Positions 24,390 to 33,391 of a DNA stretch of 64,000 nt are shown here, piece after piece. The DNA comes from JAUYQR01 sp963822435 (GTDB lineage Bacteria > Pseudomonadota > Alphaproteobacteria > Rhodobacterales > Rhodobacteraceae): the NCBI GenBank assembly GCA_963822435.1, contig CAWGHN010000004.1, forward strand, positions 992,001 to 1,056,000, in the 5' to 3' direction. A program made the translations under genes and the position numbers. Every line of letters starts with the position of its first letter. Within the stretch, counting starts at the first letter, position 1. The notes under the pieces are model-generated. The model saw only the letters and a program-made list of their open reading frames with translations, was not told the DNA's origin and searched no databases.

Positions 24390-27107
24390 GTGGCCGATAC
24401 CCCGGAAGACACTGATAAAAAAGAAGAAACGCCGGAGCGTCCGGTCTACACCGGCCCGCAGATCGACATCGCGGCCGAGATGAAGACCGCCTACCTCGAT
24501 TACGCGATGAGCGTGATCGTCTCCCGCGCCATTCCCGACCTGCGCGATGGCCTGAAACCGGTGCACCGCCGCATCCTTTACGCGATGCACGAATCTGGCA
24601 ACACCCACGACAAATCCTACCGCAAATCGGCCCGCCCGGTGGGCGACACGATGGGCAAATACCACCCCCACGGCGACAGTGCGATCTACGACGCGCTGGT
24701 GCGCATGGCACAACCTTTCTCCATGTCGCTGAAACTGCTCGACGGCCAGGGCAACTTTGGGTCGATGGACGGCGATAACGCGGCCGCCATGCGCTACACC
24801 GAAGTGCGGATGGACAAGCCCGCCGCCTTCCTTCTGTCCGACATCGACAAGGAAACTGTCGATTTTCAGGACAACTACGATGGCAAGGACAAGGAACCGA
24901 CCGTCCTTCCCGCCCGCTTCCCGAACATGCTGGTCAATGGTGCTGGCGGCATTGCCGTCGGCATGGCCACCAATATCCCGCCCCACAACCTCGGCGAGGT
25001 GATCGACGGCACCCTTGCGATGATCGACAATCCCGACATCAGCATGGAAGCGCTGATGGAGATCATCCCTGCCCCCGATTTTCCGACCGGCGGCTTGATC
25101 CTCGGCCGCTCCGGCGCACGGAAAGCCTACCTCGAAGGGCGCGGTTCGGTCATCATCCGCGCCCGCACCCATATCGAAGAGGTCCGCAAGGACCGCTACG
25201 CCATCATCGTCGACGACATTCCCTATCAGGTGAACAAGTCCACGATGATCGAACGGATCGCCGAGATGGTCCGCGAAAAGCGCATCGAAGGCATCGCAAA
25301 CATTGCCGACGAATCCGACCGGATCGGTGTCCGCGTGGTGATCGAACTCAAACGCGACGCGACCGCAGACGTTGTGCTGAACCAGCTTTTCCGCTTCTCC
25401 ACGATGCAGATCTCGTTCGGCTGCAACATGCTGGCCCTGAACGGTGGCCGCCCCGAACAACTGACACTGCGCGACTTCCTCAGCTATTTCATCACCTTCC
25501 GCGAAGAAGTTGTCGCTCGCCGTACCGCCTATGAACTGCGCAAGGCACGCGAACGCAGCCACATCCTCTGCGGCCTCGCCGTCGCCGTCTCCAACGTGGA
25601 CGAGGTGGTCCGCACCATCCGTGCCTCCGCCGACGCCGCCGAAGCCCGCGAAAAACTGATGACCCGGCGCTGGCCCGCCCACGACATTGCCGATTACATC
25701 AAGCTGATCGACGATCCGTCGCACACGATCAACGAAGACGGCACCTACAACCTTTCCGAAATCCAGGCCCGCGCGATCCTCGACCTGCGCCTGCAGCGCC
25801 TGACCGCCCTCGGGGTCAAGGAAGTCACGGACGAACTGGAAGAACTGGCCGCCAAGATCAAGGATTACCTCGAAATCCTGGGCAGCCGCGACCGCATCAT
25901 GGCGATCATCTCCGAGGAACTGCGCGAGGTGAAAGCCCTCTTCGCCGTCCCCCGCCGCACCGAGATCGTCGACTGGGCCGGCGACATGGAGGACGAAGAC
26001 CTCATCGAACGCGAAGATATGGTCGTCACCATCACCTCCGGCGGTTACATCAAGCGCACCCCCTTGGCCGAGTTCAGGTCGCAGAACCGTGGCGGCAAAG
26101 GTCTCGCGTCGATGCAGACCAAGGACGACGACGTGGTGACGACACTTTTCGTCGCCAATACACACACTTGGCTCCTGTTCTTCACAACGGATGGCATGGT
26201 CTACAAGCTGAAGACGTGGCGCCTGCCGCTCGCTGGCCGCACCGCCAAAGGCAAGGCGCTGGTCAACATCCTGCCAATCCAGCCCGGCGTTTCCATCGCC
26301 GCCCTGATGCCCGTCGACGTGCCCGAAGAAGACTGGGCCACCCTGCAGATCGTCTTCGCCACAAGTGACGGCGACGTTCGACAGAACGACCTTTCCGACT
26401 TCACCAACGTCATGCGCAACGGCAAGATCGCGATGAAGCTGCCCGACGGGATCACCCTCGTCAACGCCGCCATCGCGGACGAGAACGACGACATCATGCT
26501 CGTCACCCAAGCTGGCCGCGCGATCCGCTTCTCCACCACCGAGATCCGCGTCTTCAAGTCGCGCGGCTCGACCGGTGTGCGCGGCATCCGCCTTGGCGAC
26601 GGCGACCGTGTCGTCTCCATGTCGATCATCCGCCACTTCGAGGCCACCCCCGAGGAGCGCGCCGCCTACCTCAAGCAGCGCCGCCTGATGGCCGGCATCA
26701 CCGAAGAAGATACCGACGACGAGGAAGAAACCGTCCCCGCAGGCCAGCTTTCCCCCGACCGCTACGCCGAAATGTCCGCCGCCGAAGACCTGATCCTCAC
26801 CATCACCAAGGGCGGCTCCGGCAAGCTCTCCTCGTCGCACGACTACCCCGTGCGCGGTCGTGGCGGCATGGGCGTCAAGGCCATCTCACCCGGCCCGCGC
26901 GGAGGCCGCATCGTCGCCTGCTTCCCGGTCGACCTGTCCGACCAGATCATGCTTGCAACCGACAGCGGCCAATCCATCCGCGTTCCGGTCGACCAGATCT
27001 CGTTCCGCTCCCGCTCGGCCGGTGGCGTCCGCGTGTTCAACACCGGCGGCGAGGAAGAGGTCGTCTCTGTCGCCCGCGTCGCCGAACAGGGCGATGACGA
27101 GGCTTGA
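24390..27107 (+). CDS. gyrA: DNA gyrase subunit A
   Basis: Breakage-reunion subunit of gyrase. About 905 residues from the GTG at 24390 (GAAGG upstream). It shows ERPVYTGPQIDIAAEMKTAYLDYAMSVIVSRA, the quinolone-resistance region KYHPHGDSAIYDALVRMAQ with Ser97 and Asp101 (wild-type residues, E. coli 83 and 87), and the catalytic Tyr136 in AMRYTEVRM. The GyrA box QNRGGKG in the C-terminal domain separates it from ParC. An acidic insertion (EEDTDDEEE) sits in the C-terminal domain. It overlaps the next small gene by 14 bases. Confidence 0.97.
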   Translation: MADTPEDTDKKEETPERPVYTGPQIDIAAEMKTAYLDYAMSVIVSRAIPDLRDGLKPVHRRILYAMHESGNTHDKSYRKSARPVGDTMGKYHPHGDSAIYDALVRMAQPFSMSLKLLDGQGNFGSMDGDNAAAMRYTEVRMDKPAAFLLSDIDKETVDFQDNYDGKDKEPTVLPARFPNMLVNGAGGIAVGMATNIPPHNLGEVIDGTLAMIDNPDISMEALMEIIPAPDFPTGGLILGRSGARKAYLEGRGSVIIRARTHIEEVRKDRYAIIVDDIPYQVNKSTMIERIAEMVREKRIEGIANIADESDRIGVRVVIELKRDATADVVLNQLFRFSTMQISFGCNMLALNGGRPEQLTLRDFLSYFITFREEVVARRTAYELRKARERSHILCGLAVAVSNVDEVVRTIRASADAAEAREKLMTRRWPAHDIADYIKLIDDPSHTINEDGTYNLSEIQARAILDLRLQRLTALGVKEVTDELEELAAKIKDYLEILGSRDRIMAIISEELREVKALFAVPRRTEIVDWAGDMEDEDLIEREDMVVTITSGGYIKRTPLAEFRSQNRGGKGLASMQTKDDDVVTTLFVANTHTWLLFFTTDGMVYKLKTWRLPLAGRTAKGKALVNILPIQPGVSIAALMPVDVPEEDWATLQIVFATSDGDVRQNDLSDFTNVMRNGKIAMKLPDGITLVNAAIADENDDIMLVTQAGRAIRFSTTEIRVFKSRGSTGVRGIRLGDGDRVVSMSIIRHFEATPEERAAYLKQRRLMAGITEEDTDDEEETVPAGQLSPDRYAEMSAAEDLILTITKGGSGKLSSSHDYPVRGRGGMGVKAISPGPRGGRIVACFPVDLSDQIMLATDSGQSIRVPVDQISFRSRSAGGVRVFNTGGEEEVVSVARVAEQGDDEA

Positions 27108-27399
27108 GGAAAGGCTCGCGGCCCTTGCGGCCGCGGGCGAGACCATCACCTACGGCGCCCTCGCCCGAGAGCTTGATCTGCGCATCGGCGACCTCACCGC
27201 CGCCCTCGAAACCCTGATGGAAGCCGACGCTGCCGCAAACCGTCCCTTCCGCGCCGCGCTCTGCGCCGCCCGCCTGTCGCCCGACACTCTCCCCGCACAA
27301 GGGTTCTTCGCCAAAGCCACCGCCCTTGGCCGCTCCGCGCCAGACCCGGTCGCCTTTACCGCGGCCGAACGCGCCAGACTCCGCACCAGCGCACAGTAA
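27094..27399 (+). CDS. Small conserved hypothetical protein overlapping gyrA
   Basis: A 101-residue protein starting at an ATG inside the last codons of gyrA (14-base overlap), so likely coupled to it. The N-terminal half, MTRLEERLAALAAAGETITYGALAREL, looks like a winged-helix module and faintly recalls the TYG-LA motif of alkyltransferase-like proteins, but no PCHR motif is present. The second half has RPFRAALCAARLSPDTLPAQGFFAKATALGR, with a proline-GFF pattern I cannot assign to a named family. Function unknown. Confidence 0.75.
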   Translation: MTRLEERLAALAAAGETITYGALARELDLRIGDLTAALETLMEADAAANRPFRAALCAARLSPDTLPAQGFFAKATALGRSAPDPVAFTAAERARLRTSAQ

Positions 27400-27486
27400 T
27401 CCTACCGCCGCGCGCCTATCCGTCCCACGCGCACTCGGCTAAAGATCGCTCGACCGCCAAGCAGCGGCAAACCAAGGGACACTCAC

Positions 27487-27864
27487 ATGACCGCTCTCAA
27501 CACCTACGCCCCGCTCGCCGCCCGCATCCTGATCGGCGCACTCTTCCTCATCGCCGGCCTCGGCAAACTTGGCGACGTTGCCGGCTTCTCCGGCTACCTC
27601 GCGTCGGGTGGCCTGCCCGCCTTCCTCGCCTGGCCTTCGGTAATCTTCGAAATCGTCCTCGGCCTCGCCCTGATCGCCGGCTTCCAGACCCGCGTCTTCG
27701 CGCTTCTCGGCGCTGCCTTCTGTATCGTCGCGGCCTTCCTTTACCACTTCAACCCCGCCGATCAGATGCAGATGGCCATGTTCCTGAAGAACCTCGCCAT
27801 CGCTGGCGGCTTTATCCTGCTTGCCTCCGTTGGCGCCGGTCGCTTCGCCGTCGACAAGGCCTGA
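27487..27864 (+). CDS. DoxX family membrane protein
   Basis: A 125-residue inner-membrane protein with four hydrophobic segments. It matches DoxX: ARILIGALFLIAGLGKLGDVAGFSGYLASGGLP, then VIFEIVLGLALIAGFQTRVFALLGAAFCIVAAFLYH and LKNLAIAGGFILL. Members work in quinone reactions or oxidative stress membrane complexes, but the role of this one is unknown. It is a single gene between gyrA's partner and trmFO. Confidence 0.9.
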   Translation: MTALNTYAPLAARILIGALFLIAGLGKLGDVAGFSGYLASGGLPAFLAWPSVIFEIVLGLALIAGFQTRVFALLGAAFCIVAAFLYHFNPADQMQMAMFLKNLAIAGGFILLASVGAGRFAVDKA

Positions 27865-27927
27865 ACCGGGGCCAAGGCGACAGCCTGACGCCTTTTCAAA
27901 GCCGTCAAAACCGCCTAAACCGCCGCC

Positions 27928-29256
27928 ATGAACACACTTCACATCATTGGCGGCGGCATGGCCGGGTCCGAAGCGGCCTGGCAGGCAGCCGAAGCGGGCG
28001 TTCCCGTGGTCATCCACGAAATGCGACCCACGGTTGCCACCTTCGCCCACCGGACCGGGCACTTCGCCGAAATGGTCTGCTCCAACTCCTTCCGCTCGGA
28101 TGACAGCGAACAGAACGCCGTCGGCCTCCTGCACTGGGAAATGCGCGCCGCGCGTGGGCTCATCATGGAAATGGCCACCGCACACCGCCTGCCCGCTGGT
28201 GGCGCCCTCGCCGTCGACCGAGACCCCTTCGCCGAAAGCGTCACCGCACGCCTGAAAGCGCACCCCCTGATTTCCGCGTCTTATGAAGAAGTTACCGAAC
28301 TTCCCTCATCCGGCAACTGGATCATCGCGACCGGCCCCCTCACTTCGACCGCGCTGGCCCAAAGCATCCGTGCCGCCACCGGAGCGGATGCTTTGGCTTT
28401 CTTCGACGCCATCGCCCCCATCGTCTATGCCGACAGCATCGACATGGGCACCGCATGGATGCAGTCACGCTACGACAAGGGCGAAACCGAAGATGAGCAA
28501 AAGGCCTATATCAACTGCCCGATGACGCGCGACGAGTATGAGGCCTTCATCGACGCCCTCCTCGCCGCCGAAAAGACCGAGTTTCACGAAGGCGAAACCG
28601 CCGGCTATTTCGACGGCTGCCTGCCGATCGAGGTGATGGCCGAACGTGGCCGCGAGACGCTCCGCCACGGCCCGATGAAGCCCGTGGGCCTGACCAACGC
28701 CCACAACCCCACTGTCAAACCCTATGCCGTTGTCCAGCTTCGCCGCGACAACAAGCTTGGCACGCTTTACAACATCGTTGGCTTCCAGACCAAGATGAAG
28801 TACGGCGCGCAAACGTCCGTTCTGAAAATGATTCCCGGCTTGCATGAGGCAAGCTTTGCACGGCTCGGTGGCATCCACCGCAATACGTTCATCAACTCAC
28901 CGACCCTCCTCGACGACCAGATGCGCCTGAAATCGCACCCGCACATCCGCTTCGCAGGCCAGATCACCGGCGTCGAAGGCTATGTCGAAAGCGCCGCAAT
29001 GGGCCTTCTGGCCGGTCGCATGGCCGCAGCCGAAATCAAGGGCGAGACCCTGCCGCCACCGCCACCCGAAACCGCCACCGGTGCGCTCATCACCCACATC
29101 ACCGGCGGGGCCGAGGCCAAGACCTTCCAACCGATGAACGTCAACTTCGGCCTCTTCCCCCCGATCGACGCCAAGGGGGGCCGCAAAGGCCGCGCCGTGC
29201 GCTACAAGGCCTACACCGACCGCGCCAAAGACGCCTTCACCCAGTGGCTCGGGTAA
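27928..29256 (+). CDS. trmFO: Folate/FAD-dependent tRNA m5U54 methyltransferase TrmFO
   Basis: Makes ribothymidine at tRNA position 54 with methylene-tetrahydrofolate and FADH2. The 442-residue product has the N-terminal FAD motif LHIIGGGMAGSEAAW, HEMRPTV, EMVCSNSFRSDD with the cysteine used in catalysis, NCPMTRDEYEAFIDALL, and the C-terminal HITGGAEAKTFQPMNVNFGLFPP. The start is the ATG at 27928. Its stop overlaps the GTG start of gluQRS by 13 bases, so two tRNA-modifying enzymes are coupled. Confidence 0.96.
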   Translation: MNTLHIIGGGMAGSEAAWQAAEAGVPVVIHEMRPTVATFAHRTGHFAEMVCSNSFRSDDSEQNAVGLLHWEMRAARGLIMEMATAHRLPAGGALAVDRDPFAESVTARLKAHPLISASYEEVTELPSSGNWIIATGPLTSTALAQSIRAATGADALAFFDAIAPIVYADSIDMGTAWMQSRYDKGETEDEQKAYINCPMTRDEYEAFIDALLAAEKTEFHEGETAGYFDGCLPIEVMAERGRETLRHGPMKPVGLTNAHNPTVKPYAVVQLRRDNKLGTLYNIVGFQTKMKYGAQTSVLKMIPGLHEASFARLGGIHRNTFINSPTLLDDQMRLKSHPHIRFAGQITGVEGYVESAAMGLLAGRMAAAEIKGETLPPPPPETATGALITHITGGAEAKTFQPMNVNFGLFPPIDAKGGRKGRAVRYKAYTDRAKDAFTQWLG

Positions 29257-30065
29257 CCCGCTTCGCCCCCTCGCCGACCGGCCCCCTGCATCTGGGCCAC
29301 GCCTATGCCGCGATGATCGCCGCCGCGCGAGGTGACCGTTTTCTCCTGCGCATCGAGGATATCGACACCGCCCGCTGCAAGCCGGATTGGGAAGCGGCGA
29401 TTTACGAAGATCTTGAATGGCTTGGCTTGCGTTTTGAAACTCCGGTCATGCACCAGTCCGCCCGCATCCCGGCCTATCGCAATGCGCTCGCCCGCCTGAT
29501 GGATATGGGCTTCACCTATCATTGCACCTGCACCCGCGGCGACATCCGCGCCGCCCTGTCCGCCCCACAGGAAGGCGTCCTCGGCCCCGATGGCCCGGTC
29601 TATCCCGGCACCTGCCGTGACCGCCAGCACAGCGAAGGCGCCCTGCGGCTGAACATCGGCAAAGCCATGCAGGCCGTGGGGGCAATCCACTTCACCGAAA
29701 CTGGCACCCGCCCCGGCGATCACATCTTCGACAGCGCCAATATGACAACCTGCGTTGGCGACATCGTCCTCGCACGGCGCGATATCGGCACCTCCTATCA
29801 CCTCGCCGTGGTGGTGGACGACGCGGCCCAAGGCATCACCGAGGTGACGCGCGGCGAAGACCTGTTCGATGCCACGCCGATTCACGTTCTTCTGCAACGG
29901 CTCCTTGGCCTGCCGACGCCCGCCTACCACCACCACCGCCTGATCCGAGACGATCACGGCAAACGCCTCGCCAAACGCGATGACGCCCGCGCCCTGTCAA
30001 GATACCGCGCCGAAGGCGCCACTCCCGCCGACATCCGCCGCATGGTGGGGTTACCAAAGGGTTAA
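29244..30065 (+). CDS. gluQRS: Glutamyl-Q tRNA(Asp) synthetase
   Basis: Attaches glutamate to queuosine in the anticodon of tRNA-Asp. The 273-residue product corresponds to a GluRS catalytic domain without the anticodon-binding part: TRFAPSPTGPLHLGHAYAA (HIGH-like) at the N-terminus, RIEDIDTARCKP, cysteines in HCTCTRGDI for the zinc site, DIGTSYHLAVVVDDAAQGITEVTRGEDL, and KRLAKRDDA (KMSKS-like). It starts at a GTG at 29244 inside the trmFO end. Followed by a convergent hisI. Confidence 0.94.
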   Translation: MARVTRFAPSPTGPLHLGHAYAAMIAAARGDRFLLRIEDIDTARCKPDWEAAIYEDLEWLGLRFETPVMHQSARIPAYRNALARLMDMGFTYHCTCTRGDIRAALSAPQEGVLGPDGPVYPGTCRDRQHSEGALRLNIGKAMQAVGAIHFTETGTRPGDHIFDSANMTTCVGDIVLARRDIGTSYHLAVVVDDAAQGITEVTRGEDLFDATPIHVLLQRLLGLPTPAYHHHRLIRDDHGKRLAKRDDARALSRYRAEGATPADIRRMVGLPKG

Positions 30066-30089
30066 TTCTCTCCCTAACCCTTTGATATA

Positions 30090-30473
30090 TCATACATCTC
30101 CAAATGTCCCACCGTGGGACACGGCAAGGATCTCCACCTCCGCGCCGCCCCGAACCGCCGTATAGAAACAGCTCGTACGCCCGGTATGGCAAGCCGGCCC
30201 TACCTGCTCCACCAGAACCAGCAGGCAATCCCGGTCGCAATCCACCCGCATCTCGACCAGCCGTTGATGATGCCCCGAGGTTTCGCCCTTCACCCAAAAC
30301 GCCCCCCGCGACCGCGACCAATAGGTGACCTTCCCCGTCGCCAGCGTCGCCGCCACCGAAGCTGCGTTCATCCAGGCAACCATCAGAACCTCGCCCGTCG
30401 CCGCCTCCTGCGCCACACAAGGCACCAGACCAGCCGCGTCATACTTCAAGGTGGCAGGATCAAAGCCCAACAC
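30090..30473 (-). CDS. hisI: Phosphoribosyl-AMP cyclohydrolase
   Basis: Third step of histidine synthesis; opens the adenine ring of PR-AMP. The 127-residue monofunctional enzyme has LMVAWMNAASVAATLATGKVTYWSRSR, WVKGETSGHHQ, and the zinc and magnesium motif VDCDRDCLLVLVEQ with CHTGRTSCFY. It starts at a GTG (30473), diverging from the NifU-like gene. No HisE domain is fused. Its last codons contain a perfect palindrome also found downstream of mnmA. Confidence 0.94.
   Translation of the reverse strand: MLGFDPATLKYDAAGLVPCVAQEAATGEVLMVAWMNAASVAATLATGKVTYWSRSRGAFWVKGETSGHHQRLVEMRVDCDRDCLLVLVEQVGPACHTGRTSCFYTAVRGGAEVEILAVSHGGTFGDV
30105..30121. repeat. 17-bp palindrome, copy in hisI 3' end
   Basis: TGTCCCAC, one base, GTGGGACA within the last codons of hisI. 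The identical palindrome with the same flanks (GTGTCCCAC...TTT on the matching strand) lies after mnmA at 37921-37937. Confidence 0.5.
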
Positions 30474-30481
30474 AGTTCTCC

Positions 30482-30510
30482 TTGGCGACAGCCCTAGGCC
30501 GGATTACATA
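30482..30510 (+). promoter_or_regulatory. Candidate promoter of the NifU-like gene
   Basis: TTGGCG (30482-30487), 17 bases, TACATA (30505-30510), 22 bases before the ATG. Confidence 0.45.
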
Positions 30511-30532
30511 AGCGCTACATGAAGGACAAGCC

Positions 30533-30967
30533 ATGAGCGACAGCGACCTCATCCAGCTCTACTCCGGTCGGATACTCGAACTGGCCGCCAACATCCCGCA
30601 CCTCGGCCGCCTCCCAGCGCCCGACGGAACCGCCCGCAAGCGCTCCCCCCTCTGCGGCTCCACAGTAACCGTGGACGTGACGGTCAAGGACGGCCACGTC
30701 ACCGAGTTTGCTCAGGATGTAAAGGCCTGCGCCCTCGGTCAAGCCTCTGCCGCGATCTTGGGACAGGTCGTCATCGGACGAAACCTTGCCGAATTGACCG
30801 CCGCCCGAGATGCCCTGAAAGCCATGCTGAAGGACACAGGCCCGGTGCCAGTTGCTCCCTTCTCCGGCTACGAAATCCTCCTCCCCGCCCGCGACTACAA
30901 GAACCGCCACGCATCGATCCTCCTCGCCCTCGACGCCGTCTGCGAGGCGGTCGCTCAGACTGAATGA
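30533..30967 (+). CDS. NifU/IscU-like Fe-S scaffold homologue lacking the third cysteine
   Basis: A 144-residue protein of the IscU/NifU N-terminal family, which assembles Fe-S clusters. Compared with IscU, the first cysteine is kept in SPLCGST (IscU has CGD) and the second in VKACALGQASAA, but the third position reads NRHASILL where IscU has HCSIL, so cysteine is replaced by alanine. GAAGGACA precedes the ATG. Cluster binding may differ from true IscU, or it may be a carrier. From memory such proteins are annotated as Fe-S scaffold in many alphaproteobacteria. Confidence 0.85.
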   Translation: MSDSDLIQLYSGRILELAANIPHLGRLPAPDGTARKRSPLCGSTVTVDVTVKDGHVTEFAQDVKACALGQASAAILGQVVIGRNLAELTAARDALKAMLKDTGPVPVAPFSGYEILLPARDYKNRHASILLALDAVCEAVAQTE

Positions 30968-30972
30968 AAAAA

Positions 30973-31001
30973 GCCGCCGCGGTCACAAGGACGGCGGCGG
31001 C
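30973..31001 (-). terminator. Intrinsic terminator for the minus-strand small gene
   Basis: An 8-base stem GCCGCCGC with GCGGCGGC around a 13-base loop. On the minus strand it runs into TTTTTTCATTC, which makes it a strong terminator in that direction. It also stands 5 bases after the stop of the plus-strand NifU-like gene. Confidence 0.8.
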
Positions 31002-31092
31002 CAAGGAACGGCTCTGAGGATCATGCAGGCGTCACCACGAACACGTGGGGGACAGACGCCCGCTGCTTGGGGACCAGAGCGCGGGGCAGAAA

Positions 31093-31215
31093 TCAGGCGA
31101 GGCCGGGCATCGAAAGCACGGCGAACAGCAGAACGAACAACGCAACGACACCTACAGTATCCTCGACAGCGGTTGCTCGATCGCGGTTGATGATAGCTAT
31201 CACGGTCTGAAACAT
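31093..31215 (-). CDS. 40-residue single-pass membrane peptide
   Basis: A short frame with an excellent ribosome site: CAGGAG 6 bases before the ATG at 31215. The product begins MFQTVIAIINRDRATAVEDT, continues with a hydrophobic helix VGVVALFVLLFAVLSMPGLA and stops. The charged N-terminal half with a C-terminal helix suggests a small inner-membrane protein. It lies 88 bases downstream of recG on the same strand, in an AT-richer gap that may hold its own promoter. A strong minus-strand terminator follows at 30973-31001. I recognise no family. Confidence 0.6.
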   Translation of the reverse strand: MFQTVIAIINRDRATAVEDTVGVVALFVLLFAVLSMPGLA

Positions 31216-31303
31216 GATGTTCTCCTGTTTGTTGCTATATTGTTCTCACTTCCGCAGCGATGTGTAAAGAACTTTTTAGCAACTTATCAGAACATATATG
31301 GAA

Positions 31304-33391
31304 CTATCCGACAGAGATCAGCCTTATCGCCCGCTCATGGTCCAGCATCCACAGCAGCAGGCGCGCGGCCAATCCTCGCGGGCTTGAAAGCGTCGGGTCA
31401 TCCGCAAGCAGTTTTCTGGCGTCCGTCTGGGCGGTTGCCATAAGGCCAGATTGCCGCTCCAGATCGGCAACGCGGAACCGTGGCAAACCAGACTGGGCGG
31501 TGCCAATGAGATCACCGGCACCACGCATCGCAAGGTCTTCCTCGGCGATACGAAAGCCGTCTTCGGTATCGCGGATGGTCTTGATGCGCCGTTCGCCGCT
31601 GTCGCCCAAGGGCCCCTGATACATCAGTACGCAGGTCGATGCGGCGGTCCCCCGCCCGACCCTGCCCCGCAACTGATGCAGTTGTGAAAGACCAAAGACT
31701 TCGGCCTGCTCAATCACCATGATCGAGGCGTTGGGCACATTGACACCCACTTCAATCACCGTAGTCGCCACCATGACTGCCGTCCGGCCGGCAACAAATC
31801 GCGCCATCGCCGCATCCTTTTCCGCCGCTGGCATCTGTCCGTGAACCAGGCCGACCACTCCATCGCCCAAAGCCGCACGAAGCTGCTGGAACCGAGCTTC
31901 GGCGCTTGCATAGTCCACGACTTCCGAATCTTCGACCAAGGGACAGACCCAATAGGCTTGACGACCGTCAGCAACGGCTTGTGCAAGGTGGGCTACCACT
32001 TCGTCCATCCGTGAAGTCGACACCAGAACCGTCCGGATCGGCTTTCGACCGGCCGGCTTTTCATCCAGAACCGACACGTCCATGTCGCCATGCATGGCCA
32101 GCGCCAATGAGCGCGGAATCGGGGTGGCGGTCATGACCAGCACATCGGCAGCCTCACCCTTTGCACCCAGTTCCATTCGTTGAGCCACGCCAAAGCGGTG
32201 CTGCTCGTCCACGATTGCCAGTCGAAGATCTCGGAAATGTACGTCTTTTTGAAAAACAGCATGGGTTCCGACCAGTATGTCGATCCGTCCCGCCGCCAGA
32301 TCGGCCAACTTCACCTCGCGCTCGGCGCCCTTGTCACGGCCCGTCAGCAGAGCAAGGCGAACACCCGCCGCGGCGGCCAGCGGCTCCAGCCCCTCGTGAT
32401 GCTGCCGCGCAAGAATTTCGGTCGGAGCCATCATGACTCCCTGCCCGCCGGCCTCGACCGCGATGACAAGCGCCAGAAACGCCACGAGGGTCTTGCCCGA
32501 ACCGACATCGCCTTGCAAAAGGCGGTTCATCCGCAGCGGTGCAGCCAAGTCAGCGGCAATTTCGGCGACCGCTCTGGTCTGCGCACCTGTCAAGGCGAAA
32601 CCTATGCTTTGCAGCACCTTGCGCTGCAAGGCTCCGGTCCCGACGCTGGCGTTTCCCTTACCACGACGCAAGGAGGCGCGGGCAAGCGAAAGCGTCAACT
32701 GGTGTGCGAAAAGTTCGTCGTAGGCCAAGCGGGCGCGCGCTGGATGCGTGAAAACCAGGCCCGAGGCGTCTTGGGGCTGGTGGGCTGCCAGCACTGCAGC
32801 GCGCCAGTCGGGCCACCCTTCGCGGCGCTTCAGTTCCGCGTCGATCCATTCGGAAAGAACCGGCGTGCGCACGAGCGCCGCAGACACCGCTTTCGATACC
32901 GACCGCTGGGTCAGGCCCGCCGCCAGCGGGTAGACCGGCTCGAAGGTGGGAAGTTCGCTGCCCTCTTCCGGTCGCAAGACGTGATCAGGATGCACCATCT
33001 GTGCGATGCCATCGAATAACTCGACCTTCCCCGAAACCAGACGCCGTTGACCGGTGGGCAACAGGGTCTGGAGATAGCCGCCGCGCGCATGAAAGAAGAC
33101 GAGTTGAAACTCAATCTGGCTGTCGCGCACCATCACCCGGTACGGCCCGCCCTTTCGACGCGGCGGAAAATGCGCGCCGACCTCGATCTCGACGGTCAGC
33201 GTCGCTGGGGGCACGACATCGCGGACCGAGGCGCGCCGCGTGCGGTCAATGCCGGACGCAGGCAGCAAATACAGCAGATCCTTTGGCCGTTCGACCCCGA
33301 GGGCTGCATAAGCCTTTGCGGTTTTCGGGCCGACCCCGTCCAGCGTTTCAAGCCCGGCATAAAGCGGATACAGGATTTCCGGTCGGCTCAT
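31304..33391 (-). CDS. recG: ATP-dependent DNA helicase RecG
   Basis: Branch-migration helicase that reverses stalled forks and processes recombination intermediates. The 695-residue product has an N-terminal wedge/OB domain (about residues 60-150), then motif I LLQGDVGSGKTLVAFLAL, motif II DEQHRFG, motif III MTATPIPRSLAL, and the C-terminal QLRGRVGRG. The ATG overlaps the ligA stop (ATGA), so ligA and recG form an operon. Confidence 0.97.
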   Translation of the reverse strand: MSRPEILYPLYAGLETLDGVGPKTAKAYAALGVERPKDLLYLLPASGIDRTRRASVRDVVPPATLTVEIEVGAHFPPRRKGGPYRVMVRDSQIEFQLVFFHARGGYLQTLLPTGQRRLVSGKVELFDGIAQMVHPDHVLRPEEGSELPTFEPVYPLAAGLTQRSVSKAVSAALVRTPVLSEWIDAELKRREGWPDWRAAVLAAHQPQDASGLVFTHPARARLAYDELFAHQLTLSLARASLRRGKGNASVGTGALQRKVLQSIGFALTGAQTRAVAEIAADLAAPLRMNRLLQGDVGSGKTLVAFLALVIAVEAGGQGVMMAPTEILARQHHEGLEPLAAAAGVRLALLTGRDKGAEREVKLADLAAGRIDILVGTHAVFQKDVHFRDLRLAIVDEQHRFGVAQRMELGAKGEAADVLVMTATPIPRSLALAMHGDMDVSVLDEKPAGRKPIRTVLVSTSRMDEVVAHLAQAVADGRQAYWVCPLVEDSEVVDYASAEARFQQLRAALGDGVVGLVHGQMPAAEKDAAMARFVAGRTAVMVATTVIEVGVNVPNASIMVIEQAEVFGLSQLHQLRGRVGRGTAASTCVLMYQGPLGDSGERRIKTIRDTEDGFRIAEEDLAMRGAGDLIGTAQSGLPRFRVADLERQSGLMATAQTDARKLLADDPTLSSPRGLAARLLLWMLDHERAIRLISVG

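Noticed and set aside
24354..26840. 828-codon minus-strand frame inside gyrA
   Set aside because: Shadow of gyrA with repetitive valine, glycine and aspartate content; no ribosome site.
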